DNA of 33,119 bases from JAOADN01 sp046155885 (lineage in GTDB: Bacteria > Pseudomonadota > Alphaproteobacteria > Rhodobacterales > Rhodobacteraceae). Location: the NCBI GenBank assembly GCA_046155885.1, contig JBJXFU010000096.1, positions 1 to 33,119 on the forward strand, written 5' to 3'. Under the pieces are notes generated by a model, which ran no database searches, was not told the origin of the DNA, and was given only the letters and a program-made list of their open reading frames with translations. Positions 5,804 through 13,951 of this stretch are shown piece by piece; the stretch's first letter is position 1; each line of letters begins with the position of its first letter. The position numbers and the translations under genes are program-made.

Positions 5804-8032
5804 TCAGTTGTTCCCCAGGATCGCGCCCAGAACGTCGAGGATCGCGCGTTCGACCGGGTCCTGGCCCTTCGGCTGGGGCTCGGGCTGGGGCGGCGGCTGC
5901 TGCGCCGGGGCCTGCCCGGCAAAGGGGTCGCCCGAGGTATAGGCCTCGGCCGGCCAGACCGGCGGGGCGACCTGGTCGGGGGTGATCATCGGCAGGGGTG
6001 TCGCGGGCAGGCCGTCTTCGACCCTCACCATCACCTCATGCCAGATCTCCGCCGGCAGCCCGCCCCCGGTGACGCCGGTCAGGGGCGTGTTGTCGTCGTT
6101 GCCCATCCAGACCCCGACCACATGATCCGCCGTGAAGCCGATGAACCAGGCGTCGCGAGCGGCCTGGGTGGTGCCGGTCTTGCCCGCCGCCTGCCGGCCT
6201 TCCAGCCGCGCCCGGCGGCCGGTGCCTTCCTCGATCGTGCGGCTCATCATGTAGATTAGCTCGCGCGCGGCGGTTTCCGAAATCACCCGCTCGCCGATCC
6301 CGCCCGCCTGGCCCATCAGCGGCGCGTCATCGCCCCGCACCCGCAGGTCGATCAGGCCATAGGGCTTGACCGATGACCCGCCGTTCAGGATGCCCGCATA
6401 GGCCCCGGTCATCTCGATCAGCGTCGATTCCGACACGCCCAGCGCCACCGCCGGCCCCTCGGCCAGCTTCGAGGCAAAGCCGAAGTCGGTCGCCACCTTG
6501 CGCACCGCGTCCAGCCCCGCCGCCTGGCTGACCCGCACGGTGGCGGTGTTGATGGAATTGGCCAGGGCCTGGGTCAGGGTGATCGGGCCGCGGAATTCCG
6601 GGTCGTAGTTGTCAGGGCACCAGTCGCCCGAGCCCTTGACGTAGAGGCACAGCGGCGCGTCATCGACGATGGTGTTCATCGTATAGCCCATGTCCAGCGC
6701 CGCGGCGTAGACAAAGGGCTTGAAGGTCGACCCGGTCTGCCGGATCGCCTGCGTCGCCCGGTTGAAGGCCCCCGCCGCCGGGTTGCCGCGCCCGCCGACC
6801 ATCGCCCGGACGGCGCCGTCGGCCGACATCACGACGATCGCCGCCTCGGCCTTTGAACCCGCCTTGACCTTGTTGGCAAAGACCCAGGCCAGCGCCTCTT
6901 CCGCCGCCTTCTGGGCGCGCTGGTCGAGCGTGGTGCGGATCACCACGTCCTCGGTGGTGTCGGTGGTCAGGAAGGCGGGGCCGTTTTCCATCACCCAGTC
7001 GGCGAAGTACCCCCCGGCCCGCGCCTCGGCCGCTTTCGACAGCTTCGCCGGGTTGGCCTTGGCGTCGGCGAATTCGGCATCGGACAAATAGCCCTGATCG
7101 TGCATCAGCGCCAGGATCAGCGCCGCCCTTTCGCGCGAACGTTCCAGGTTGGCGGTCGGCGCGTAGCGCGACGGCGCCTTCAGCAGGCCCGCCAGCATCG
7201 CCGCCTCGGCCGGCCCGACCTCGTTGGCCGACTTGCCGAAGTAGCGCTGCGCCGCCGCCTCGAACCCGCGCGCGCCGGCGCCCAGATAGGCCCGGTTGAA
7301 GTAGATCGTCAGGATCTCGTCCTTGCTGAACTTCGCCTCGAGCGCCATCGCGAAGGGCACTTCCTTCAGCTTGCGCCACATGCTGCCCTGCCGGCAGTCC
7401 GCCTCGTAGTCGGCTTCGCTTTTCCACGCCGCCTGATCGTAAGGCACGCCCAGGCAAAGCAGTTTGGCCACCTGCTGGGTGATGGTCGAACCGCCGTTGC
7501 CCTCGAAGGGGCCGCGGCCTTCGCGGGTGTTGATCCGGATGGCGCTGGCGATGCCGCGCGGGCTGATGCCCAGGTGGCGGTAGAAGCGCTTGTCCTCGGT
7601 GGCGACGACGGCGTTCTTCAGATGGGGCGAAACGGTATCGGCGCTGATCGCGCCGCCGAAGGTCTCGCCCCGCCAGGCGAACACCTTACCGTCGCGGTCC
7701 AGAAGCGTGACCGAACCGCGCGACCGCGCGTCCACCAGTGCCGAAAGCGGCGGCAGTTGCGCGGCGAACCAGGCGACAGTGACGCCGAGCACCAGCGCCG
7801 CGACGATGCCGGCCCGCCAGAAGATGCCCCAGACAACGCGGAGCATCAGCCGCAGAAGGCCCGCGACGATCCGTACCGGCCAGGGCAGGGGACGCCTTGC
7901 CGCGCGGGGCGGGCGGCGGTTGGGCGGAGGCTTGCGTGCGCCACCCGAAGCGCCGCCGCCGCGCGGGGGCTCCTGCGCCGGATAGCGCCGTTCCGCGACC
8001 AGCGGAGGCCGTCTGCCTGCTTTGTTTGCCAT
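5804..8032 (-). CDS. Class A penicillin-binding protein (PBP1A family), bifunctional peptidoglycan synthase
   Basis: This 742-residue inner-membrane protein polymerises glycan strands and cross-links peptides in the periplasm. Layout: a basic, Pro-rich cytoplasmic N-terminus (1-55), one membrane segment (about 68-92), the GT51 transglycosylase domain with catalytic Glu146 in TEDKRFYRH and the GGSTITQQ motif (180-187), then the transpeptidase domain with Ser435-Thr-Phe-Lys438, SIN (493-495) and KTG (618-620). A Pro/Gln-rich tail precedes a short C-terminal helix. Between GGSTITQQ and the next GT51 motif lies a loop of about 27 residues with Cys193 and Cys213; a second pair, Cys462/Cys472, is in the transpeptidase domain. 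The start at 8032 removes an unlikely upstream extension. It diverges from glnK. Confidence 0.94.
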   Translation of the reverse strand: MANKAGRRPPLVAERRYPAQEPPRGGGASGGARKPPPNRRPPRAARRPLPWPVRIVAGLLRLMLRVVWGIFWRAGIVAALVLGVTVAWFAAQLPPLSALVDARSRGSVTLLDRDGKVFAWRGETFGGAISADTVSPHLKNAVVATEDKRFYRHLGISPRGIASAIRINTREGRGPFEGNGGSTITQQVAKLLCLGVPYDQAAWKSEADYEADCRQGSMWRKLKEVPFAMALEAKFSKDEILTIYFNRAYLGAGARGFEAAAQRYFGKSANEVGPAEAAMLAGLLKAPSRYAPTANLERSRERAALILALMHDQGYLSDAEFADAKANPAKLSKAAEARAGGYFADWVMENGPAFLTTDTTEDVVIRTTLDQRAQKAAEEALAWVFANKVKAGSKAEAAIVVMSADGAVRAMVGGRGNPAAGAFNRATQAIRQTGSTFKPFVYAAALDMGYTMNTIVDDAPLCLYVKGSGDWCPDNYDPEFRGPITLTQALANSINTATVRVSQAAGLDAVRKVATDFGFASKLAEGPAVALGVSESTLIEMTGAYAGILNGGSSVKPYGLIDLRVRGDDAPLMGQAGGIGERVISETAARELIYMMSRTIEEGTGRRARLEGRQAAGKTGTTQAARDAWFIGFTADHVVGVWMGNDDNTPLTGVTGGGLPAEIWHEVMVRVEDGLPATPLPMITPDQVAPPVWPAEAYTSGDPFAGQAPAQQPPPQPEPQPKGQDPVERAILDVLGAILGNN

Positions 8033-8155
8033 GTCGCGGGTACTTTGCCTGCCCGTGTTTTGCCCGATCCTACAAGGAACCGCGCCGGATGTGGAGCGTC
8101 CGGCGGTCACGATCGGGTTTCCCGGGCGCCTAATTTCCGGTCATTGACCCTCGGA

Positions 8156-8172
8156 TGCACGAATTATGTGCG
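8156..8172 (+). promoter_or_regulatory. Possible NtrC-type operator upstream of glnK-amtB
   Basis: GCAC (8157-8160), seven bases, GTGC (8168-8171) has the half-sites and spacing of the NtrC consensus GCAC-N7-GTGC. It lies 117-133 bp before the glnK start. NtrC control of glnK-amtB is well established in other proteobacteria, and in Rhodobacter NtrC acts at sites far upstream. No sigma54 -24/-12 element is visible. A TTGACC hexamer (8144-8149) lies just upstream, without a good -10. Confidence 0.45.
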
Positions 8173-8288
8173 GTTTTTCCGTTTTCTTCCCATTCCGCCC
8201 CGCCGCAACGGCGCGCCCGGCTTCCGCCCGCGCCGCCTTCTGCCAGTCGTGATGCCGGGACGCAGGCTGCGAAGGGGAAGGACGCGAC

Positions 8289-8627
8289 GTGAAACTCATC
8301 ATTGCTGCCATCAAGCCTTTCAAGCTCGAGGAAGTGCGCGAAGCGCTGACCGCCGTGGGCGTGCGGGGGATGATGGTGACCGAGATCAAGGGCTTCGGCT
8401 CGCAGTCCGGACACACCGAAATCTACCGCGGCGCCGAATACGCGGTGAACTTCGTGCCGAAGGTGAAGCTGGAAATCGTCGTGCCGGACAATCTGGCCGA
8501 CCAGGTGGTCGACACGATCCAGGCCACGGCGCGGACCGAAAAGATTGGCGACGGCAAGATATTCGTTCTGGACGTGGAAGCGGCGGTGCGGGTGCGCACC
8601 GGCGAATCGGGCGACGACGCGCTTTAG
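8289..8627 (+). CDS. glnK: Nitrogen regulatory PII protein
   Basis: This 112-residue trimeric signal protein senses ATP/ADP and 2-oxoglutarate, is uridylylated when nitrogen is scarce, and blocks AmtB when nitrogen is plentiful. The T-loop signature YRGAEY places the modified Tyr at 51, and KIGDGKIFV (the C-terminal PII signature) is intact. Residues 37-42 read GSQSGH rather than the enteric GRQKGH, so positions 38 and 40 differ while Gln39, which contacts 2-oxoglutarate, is kept. The start codon is GTG behind GGGGAAGGA. The gene is 25 bp ahead of amtB, which supports naming it glnK rather than glnB. Confidence 0.95.
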   Translation: MKLIIAAIKPFKLEEVREALTAVGVRGMMVTEIKGFGSQSGHTEIYRGAEYAVNFVPKVKLEIVVPDNLADQVVDTIQATARTEKIGDGKIFVLDVEAAVRVRTGESGDDAL

Positions 8628-8652
8628 GGCCGTTTCGGGGGATATGGGAACA

Positions 8653-10083
8653 ATGCGACAGACAAAGAAACTCTTGGGCCTCGCGGCCCTGGGCACGGCC
8701 GCGATGGCGGCACTGCCTGTGCTCGGGCAGGAGGCCCCCGGTCCGATCCTCAACCCGGCCGTCGGACAGATGGCGGGAATGGTGGACAAGGGCGACACCA
8801 CCTGGATGCTGGTCAGCTCGGCGCTGGTGCTGATGATGGCCATTCCCGCGCTGGCCTTGTTCTACGGCGGGCTGGTGCGGACGAAGAACATGCTCAGCCT
8901 TCTGATGCAGGTGTTCATGATCGTCTCGGTGGTGGCGATCATCTGGGTCGTCTACGGCTACAGCATGGCCTTCACCTCGGGGTCGTCCTACATGGGCGGA
9001 TTCTCCAAGATGTTCCTCGCGGGCGTAACAACCGGAACCTATGCCGCGACCTTCTCCAACAACGTCTACATCCCCGAATACGCCTTCGTGATCTTCCAGA
9101 TGACCTTCGCCTGCATCACGCCGGCGCTGATCGTCGGCGCCTTCGCGGAGCGCATCCGGTTCTGGCCGCTGATGCTGTTCGTGATCGGCTGGGTGAGTAT
9201 CGTCTACTTCCCGATCGCGCACATGGTCTGGTACTGGCCGGGCCCCGACTTCCTGTCCATCGACGACGTGACGAAGGCCGATACCGGCCTGGTTTGGGGC
9301 TGGGGCGGGCTGGATTTCGCCGGCGGCACGGTGGTGCACATCAACGCCGGGATCGCCGGGCTGGTGGGCTGCCTTGTGGTGGGCAAGCGCGTGGGCTTCC
9401 CCAGGGAACCGATGCCGCCGCATTCGATGACGATGACGATGGTCGGCGCCTCGCTTCTCTGGGTGGGCTGGTTCGGGTTCAACGCCGGCTCGAACCTCGA
9501 AGCCAACGGCCTCGCGGCGCTGGCCTTCCTGAACACCTTCGTCGCCACAGCGGCGGCGGCGCTGGCCTGGTGCCTTGTCGAACAGCTCCGCCACGGCCGG
9601 CCGTCGCTTCTGGGCGCGGTGACGGGCGCGGTGGCGGGGCTGGTCGCCATCACCCCGGCCTCGGGCTTTGCCTCGCCGATGGGGTCGGTGGTGCTGGGCC
9701 TGATCGTGTCGCCGGTCTGCTACATCTTCGTGTCGAAGGTGAAGGCCGCCTTCGCCTACGATGACAGCCTCGATGTCTTCGGCGTGCACTGCGTCGGCGG
9801 CATCGTGGGCGCCATCGGCACCGGCATCCTTGCGGACCCGGCGCTGGGCGGGCAGGGCTGGCTTGACTACACCGTGTTCCCGGCGGTGGCCGGCGCCTAC
9901 GACATGGGCGCCCAGGTGATCACCCAGATCAAGGCGGTGCTGGTGACGCTGGTCTGGTCGGGCGGCGTGTCGCTGGTGCTGCTTCTGGCCATCAAGGCGG
10001 TCTTCGGGCTGCGCCCGGCCGCCGACGAGGAACGCCAGGGGCTCGATCAGACCTCGCATGGCGAGACGGCCTACAACTACTGA
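8653..10083 (+). CDS. amtB: Ammonium transporter
   Basis: This Amt/Rh-family channel in the inner membrane conducts ammonia/ammonium and is gated by GlnK. The product (476 residues) starts with a cleavable signal peptide (MRQTKKLLGL, cleavage near LGQEA) followed by eleven hydrophobic segments. The pore histidine pair is present as His229 (GGTVVHINAG) and His379 (GVHCVGG), exactly 150 residues apart as in E. coli His168/His318. ITPALIVGAFAER is the family signature. I chose the ATG at 8653 because GGGGGA (8637-8641) is 10-11 bases upstream; the in-frame ATG at 8644 is too close to it but would add only three residues. A strong hairpin follows the gene. Confidence 0.95.
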   Translation: MRQTKKLLGLAALGTAAMAALPVLGQEAPGPILNPAVGQMAGMVDKGDTTWMLVSSALVLMMAIPALALFYGGLVRTKNMLSLLMQVFMIVSVVAIIWVVYGYSMAFTSGSSYMGGFSKMFLAGVTTGTYAATFSNNVYIPEYAFVIFQMTFACITPALIVGAFAERIRFWPLMLFVIGWVSIVYFPIAHMVWYWPGPDFLSIDDVTKADTGLVWGWGGLDFAGGTVVHINAGIAGLVGCLVVGKRVGFPREPMPPHSMTMTMVGASLLWVGWFGFNAGSNLEANGLAALAFLNTFVATAAAALAWCLVEQLRHGRPSLLGAVTGAVAGLVAITPASGFASPMGSVVLGLIVSPVCYIFVSKVKAAFAYDDSLDVFGVHCVGGIVGAIGTGILADPALGGQGWLDYTVFPAVAGAYDMGAQVITQIKAVLVTLVWSGGVSLVLLLAIKAVFGLRPAADEERQGLDQTSHGETAYNY

Positions 10084-10109
10084 CCGCGCGCTCCCACGCG
10101 GTCGGCGGC

Positions 10110-10139
10110 CCGGGCCGGCGGAGCGATCCGCCGGCCCGG
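10110..10139 (+). terminator. Strong hairpin after amtB
   Basis: A perfect 13-bp stem (10110-10122 with 10127-10139), almost entirely G/C, closes on a GCGA tetraloop and is followed by TCTGCTTTCC. It lies 26 bp after the amtB stop and 18 bp before the end of the convergent alkB gene, so it may serve both strands. The T-run is short but the stem is very stable. Confidence 0.8.
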
Positions 10140-10156
10140 TCTGCTTTCCGGGCCCC

Positions 10157-11323
10157 TCAGCTCGCGCCCTTCGGCCAGGGCGTGGTGCCCCGGTTGTATT
10201 CCGTCCAGTCGGCGATGTCGGGATAGTGCAGCCGCCGCCATTGCCGGACCCGCGGGTTCATCCTGCGGCGCCAGAGGGGGGGCACAAGCGCCATCGCGGT
10301 CATCAGCGGGTAGCCCAGCGGCAGCGCGGGCGCCTCGTCGGGCGCGTAGGTCTGCAAAAGCGGAAACCGCCGGCCGGGGCGCTGATGATGGTCAGCGTGG
10401 CGCTGCAGGTTGATCAGAAGCCAGTTCGTCACCCGGTGCGCCGAGTTCCAGCTGTGGCGCGGCGCGACCGGTTCGTAGCGGCCATCGCCCAGGCTGCGGC
10501 GGGTCAGGCCGTAGTGCTCGACATAGTTCACCAGTTCAAGCTGCGCGACGGCGACGAAGGCAAGACAGAGGAACAGCACAAGCCCCGCGAAGCCGCCCGC
10601 CCAAAGGACCAGCGCCACCATCCCCATCTGCAGCGCGGCATAGCGCCAGAACGGGTTCGACCGGTGCCAGGCCGGGCGCCCGGCGCGGGACAGCATCTGC
10701 GCCTCGGCCCGCCAGGCCGACCACGGCCCGTCGCGCAATACCCGCCAGAAGAACCGGTGGAAGCCTTCGTTGTAGCGGGCCGTCACCGTGTCGCGCGGGG
10801 TGCCGACGTATCGGTGGTGAACGACCAGGTGCTCGGTGCGGAAATGGCTGTAAAGCACCGTGGCCATCAGCAGATCGCCCAGCCAGCGTTCCAGCCGGCC
10901 GGTCCGGTGCATCAGCTCATGCGCATAGGTGATGCCGATGCCCCCGGACATCAGCCCCAGCCCGTAGAAAAGCACGATGAGCGACAGCACCGAATGCTCG
11001 CCGCGATGCGTGACGTACCAGATCGACCAGAGCACCGTGGCCAGTTGCAGCGGGAACCAGATCAGGGTGACCAGCCGGTGCCAGAACAGCCGGTCGTCGG
11101 TCGTGCCGGTGTCGGGGTTTTCCTCGTTCAGTCCCAGAATCGCGTCCAGAAGGCTGCTGACGACAAGCCCGTAGAGCGGAAGCAGCAGCACCGTCCAGCC
11201 GCCGGCGACCGCACCGGCAACGGCAAGGGGCACCATCAGGACCGACATCCAGAACGGCAGGGCGGGCACGATGCCAGCCGGGCGGGCAACGGGCGCCGGG
11301 GAGGTTTCGGGAAGCGCGGTCAT
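10157..11323 (-). CDS. alkB: AlkB-type membrane di-iron hydroxylase (alkane 1-monooxygenase family)
   Basis: The product is a 388-residue integral membrane protein with several hydrophobic segments. The histidine boxes that bind two irons are present: HELMHR (135-140), EHLVVHH (164-170), NYVEHYG (266-272) and LQRHADHH (306-313). Known AlkB enzymes oxidise terminal C-H bonds of medium-chain alkanes with electrons from rubredoxin. The second box has Val where most AlkB proteins have Gly (EHxxGHH), so this may be a divergent subgroup with another hydrocarbon or lipid substrate. No rubredoxin or rubredoxin reductase gene is visible. It lies 104 bp downstream of mutY on the same strand. I see no clear ribosome binding site before the ATG. 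Confidence 0.87.
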   Translation of the reverse strand: MTALPETSPAPVARPAGIVPALPFWMSVLMVPLAVAGAVAGGWTVLLLPLYGLVVSSLLDAILGLNEENPDTGTTDDRLFWHRLVTLIWFPLQLATVLWSIWYVTHRGEHSVLSLIVLFYGLGLMSGGIGITYAHELMHRTGRLERWLGDLLMATVLYSHFRTEHLVVHHRYVGTPRDTVTARYNEGFHRFFWRVLRDGPWSAWRAEAQMLSRAGRPAWHRSNPFWRYAALQMGMVALVLWAGGFAGLVLFLCLAFVAVAQLELVNYVEHYGLTRRSLGDGRYEPVAPRHSWNSAHRVTNWLLINLQRHADHHQRPGRRFPLLQTYAPDEAPALPLGYPLMTAMALVPPLWRRRMNPRVRQWRRLHYPDIADWTEYNRGTTPWPKGAS

Positions 11324-11427
11324 GGCGGGAGTTTAGGGCAAGACAGGCGGATATGGAATCGCCCTGCCGCGTGCGGGCCGCGCCTATGCTGCCCTCGGCC
11401 GCACGGCGCGACTTTGGCCGACGACGC

Positions 11428-12534
11428 CTACCCCCTCTCCTCCGGCACATCGAGGACGCGCCGCGCCGCGTCGAACGCCTTGCGCATCAGGCTGGGCAGA
11501 TGCGCGGGCGAAAAGCCGTCGGCCGGAACGAAGGCGCCGCGCGCCGGGGTCGCGCCGGGCTCGGCCTTTCCCGCCATCACCCGCAGGATCAGGTGGAAAT
11601 GGGTGAAGGTGTGGCGCACCCCGACCGGCGCCTCGACCCAGCCTGCCGCCACGGGCGGCTCGCAGACAGGCTCTGTTCCGGCCCAGTCGCTTCCGGGCCA
11701 GCCGGGCATCCCGCCAAGCAGGCCCTTCGCCGGGCGCGTCTCCAGAAGCCAGGCCCCGTCAGCACGCCGCGCCACGAAGGCCACGCCCCGGCGGACGGGC
11801 TTGGCCGCTTTCGGTGCCCGCAGCGGCAAGCCGGCGGCGATCCCCCGCGACCGCGCCGCGCAGAACCCCTCCAGCGGGCAGGCGCCGCAGACGGGCTTGC
11901 GCGGGGTGCAGATGGTGGCGCCGAGGTCCATCATCGCTTGCGCGAAATCGCCCGGCCGGCGGCGCGGGGTCAGAGTCGCGGCCAGCACGGCAAGGCGGCG
12001 CTTGGCGGCGGGAAGCGCCTCGGTCACGGCGAAAAGCCGTGCTACGACCCTTTCCACATTGCCATCCACCACCGTCTCCGGCGCATCGTGGGCGATCGCG
12101 GCGATGGCCGCGGCGGTATAGGGCCCGATGCCGGGCAGCGCGATCAGCCCTGCGCGCGCCGCCGGAAAGACCCCGCCGTGGTCGCGCGCCACGACCCTTG
12201 CGCAGGCCAGAAGGTTGCGGGCCCGGGCGTAATAGCCAAGCCCCGCCCATTCCGCCATCACCCGGGCGTCTTCGGCCGAGGCGAGCGCCGCCACATCCGG
12301 CCAAAGCGCGGTGAAGCGCCGGAAATAGTCCCGCACCGCCGCCACCGTCGTCTGCTGCAACATGATTTCCGACAGCCAGACCCGGTAGGGATCGGGCCTG
12401 ACCCCTTTTGCCCGGTCCCCGGGCGGAACCCGCCAGGGCAAGGCGCGGGCATGGCGGTCGTACCACGGCAAGAGCGCCCCGCCGACCGCGCCAGCCGCGG
12501 GCGCATTGGGGTCCGCCCGCCCTTCGTCACGCAA
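11428..12534 (-). CDS. mutY: A/G-specific adenine DNA glycosylase
   Basis: MutY removes adenine mispaired with 8-oxoguanine. The 368-residue product has the catalytic Glu56 in SEIMLQQT, the helix-hairpin-helix LPGIGPYTAAAI (133-144), the catalytic Asp157 in VDGNVERV, and a complete 4Fe-4S loop of Cys209, Cys216, Cys219 and Cys225 (C-x6-C-x2-C-x5-C). A NUDIX-like C-terminal domain that recognises 8-oxoG follows, with FTHFHL near 315-320. The start is TTG at 12532-12534, nine bases after GGAGG; an out-of-frame ATG at 12539-12541 between them opens a 4-codon frame. It diverges from the dciA-like gene. Confidence 0.95.
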   Translation of the reverse strand: MRDEGRADPNAPAAGAVGGALLPWYDRHARALPWRVPPGDRAKGVRPDPYRVWLSEIMLQQTTVAAVRDYFRRFTALWPDVAALASAEDARVMAEWAGLGYYARARNLLACARVVARDHGGVFPAARAGLIALPGIGPYTAAAIAAIAHDAPETVVDGNVERVVARLFAVTEALPAAKRRLAVLAATLTPRRRPGDFAQAMMDLGATICTPRKPVCGACPLEGFCAARSRGIAAGLPLRAPKAAKPVRRGVAFVARRADGAWLLETRPAKGLLGGMPGWPGSDWAGTEPVCEPPVAAGWVEAPVGVRHTFTHFHLILRVMAGKAEPGATPARGAFVPADGFSPAHLPSLMRKAFDAARRVLDVPEERG

Positions 12535-12584
12535 AGTTCATGGCCTCCGCCGCGTTTTTCCGGCCCCGGCGCCGGAGTTCCGGT

Positions 12585-12613
12585 TTGGCTTCGCCGCCCG
12601 CCGCGCCTAGAAT
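12585..12613 (+). promoter_or_regulatory. Possible sigma70 promoter for the dciA-like gene
   Basis: TTGGCT (12585-12590), a 17-bp spacer and TAGAAT (12608-12613, five of six matches to TATAAT) lie 27 bp before the start codon. The spacing is ideal. Motif evidence only, but it is the best-looking promoter in the window. Confidence 0.5.
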
Positions 12614-12639
12614 AGACGGCGCAAGCCGAAAGGACAGGC

Positions 12640-13239
12640 ATGACCGACAGGGAAGCGGGCAGGGATACGGGGCCGAAACCCGCCCCCAGGCGCCGGATGC
12701 GCGGCTTCGAGCCGGCCTCGGGCCTGCTTGCCGGGGCGATCCGCAAGGCGGGCGAGGCGCGCGGCTTTGCCGTGTCGCGGCTGCTGACGCACTGGGCCGA
12801 AATCGCCGGCGCCGATGTCGCCGCCTTCGCCCGGCCGGTGCGCATCGGCTATGGCAAGGGCGGCTTCGGGGCGACGCTGACGCTGCTCTGCGCCGGCCCC
12901 TCGGCGCCGGTCCTGCAAATGCGGCTGCCGGCGATCCGCGAACGGGTGAACGCCTGCTACGGCTACAACGCGGTGTCGCGGATCGTCATCACCCAGTCCT
13001 CGGCGCTGGGCCTGGCCGAGGATCCCGCACCTTTCGGCCATACTCCCAGACGCCTCGCCCCCGCCCCCTCGCCCGCCGCCGCCGCCGAGGCGCGCGCACT
13101 GTCCGGCCCGGTGGCCGACGACGGCCTGCGCGCGGCGCTTGCGGCTTTGGGCGAGAAAGTGTTGTCTCGCCCCCGGCCATCGCCGGGCGCGACCCCCGTG
13201 GCACCGACCCCTTTGGCGCCGACCCGGCCCAGCGAATGA
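12640..13239 (+). CDS. dciA: DUF721 / DciA-family protein (probable replicative helicase loader)
   Basis: The 199-residue protein has a DUF721 domain over roughly residues 22-115, including LLTHWAEIAG and a strand-rich segment ending at RLPAIRERVNACYGYNAV. DciA loads the replicative helicase DnaB in bacteria that lack the DnaC/DnaI loaders. The C-terminal half (about 130-199) is Ala/Pro-rich and likely disordered. AAAGGACA precedes the ATG. It diverges from mutY and is followed 19 bp later by the DsbA-like gene. The domain is clear; the helicase-loader role is inferred from family work in other bacteria. Confidence 0.82.
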   Translation: MTDREAGRDTGPKPAPRRRMRGFEPASGLLAGAIRKAGEARGFAVSRLLTHWAEIAGADVAAFARPVRIGYGKGGFGATLTLLCAGPSAPVLQMRLPAIRERVNACYGYNAVSRIVITQSSALGLAEDPAPFGHTPRRLAPAPSPAAAAEARALSGPVADDGLRAALAALGEKVLSRPRPSPGATPVAPTPLAPTRPSE

Positions 13240-13258
13240 CAGAAAGGCACTGACCCCC

Positions 13259-13945
13259 ATGCGCCGCAGCCTGCTTGCCGCAGCCCTGATCGCCCTTGCC
13301 GCCTTCGGCGGTTTCCTCTGGTCCGGCCGCCCCGACAGCCGGGTGACGGACCTTGTGCCCCCCTTCGTCGGCGCGGCCGAGGCGCAGACCACGGACACCG
13401 CAGCCGCGCCGGCGACCGAAGTGCCGGACATGGTGCTGGGCAATGCCGAGGCGGCGGTCACGGTGATCGAATACGCCTCGTTCACCTGCCCGCACTGCCG
13501 CAACTGGCATTCGACCGTCTGGCCGGAGTTCAGGAAGAACTACGTCGATACCGGCAAGGTGAAGTTCGTCTACCGCGAGGTGTATTTCGACAAGTTCGGG
13601 CTCTGGGCCGCGATGGTGGCGCGCTGCGGCGGGCCGATGAAGTATTTCGGCATCGCCGACATGGTCTACGACACCCAGAAGGACTGGATCGCCGACGGGC
13701 AGGACGCGACGATCGCCGGCAACCTGCGCAAGATCGGGCTGAAGGCGGGCATCGCGCAGGACCAGCTCGACGCCTGCCTGAAGGACAACGCGATGGCCAA
13801 GGCGATGGTCGCGTCCTACCAGAAGAACGCCACCGCCGACGGGGTGGAAGGCACGCCCACCTTCATCATCAACGGCGAGAAGGTCTCGGGCGAGATGACC
13901 TATGCGGATTTCGCCAGGATCATCGACGGCAAGCTCGGCGGGTAG
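13259..13945 (+). CDS. DsbA-family thiol:disulfide oxidoreductase, exported
   Basis: The 228-residue protein has an N-terminal hydrophobic segment (about 5-21) and an Ala-rich linker, so it is periplasmic or membrane-tethered. The thioredoxin-fold domain has the active site Cys77-Pro-His-Cys80 in FTCPHC, a typical DsbA dipeptide, and the cis-Pro in GTPTFIINGEKVSG. DsbA proteins introduce disulfides into exported proteins. A possible beneficiary nearby is the macroglobulin with its four-cysteine PAN domain, but that is inference. It begins 19 bp after the dciA-like gene and ends 6 bp before the CoA-transferase gene, indicating co-transcription. Whether it acts as oxidase, isomerase or in another pathway cannot be read from sequence. 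Confidence 0.9.
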   Translation: MRRSLLAAALIALAAFGGFLWSGRPDSRVTDLVPPFVGAAEAQTTDTAAAPATEVPDMVLGNAEAAVTVIEYASFTCPHCRNWHSTVWPEFRKNYVDTGKVKFVYREVYFDKFGLWAAMVARCGGPMKYFGIADMVYDTQKDWIADGQDATIAGNLRKIGLKAGIAQDQLDACLKDNAMAKAMVASYQKNATADGVEGTPTFIINGEKVSGEMTYADFARIIDGKLGG

Positions 13946-13951
13946 GCCCCC

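Noticed and set aside
8116..8288. A sigma54 -24/-12 promoter before glnK
   Set aside because: No TGGCAC-N5-TTGC-like sequence with acceptable matches is present in the upstream region.
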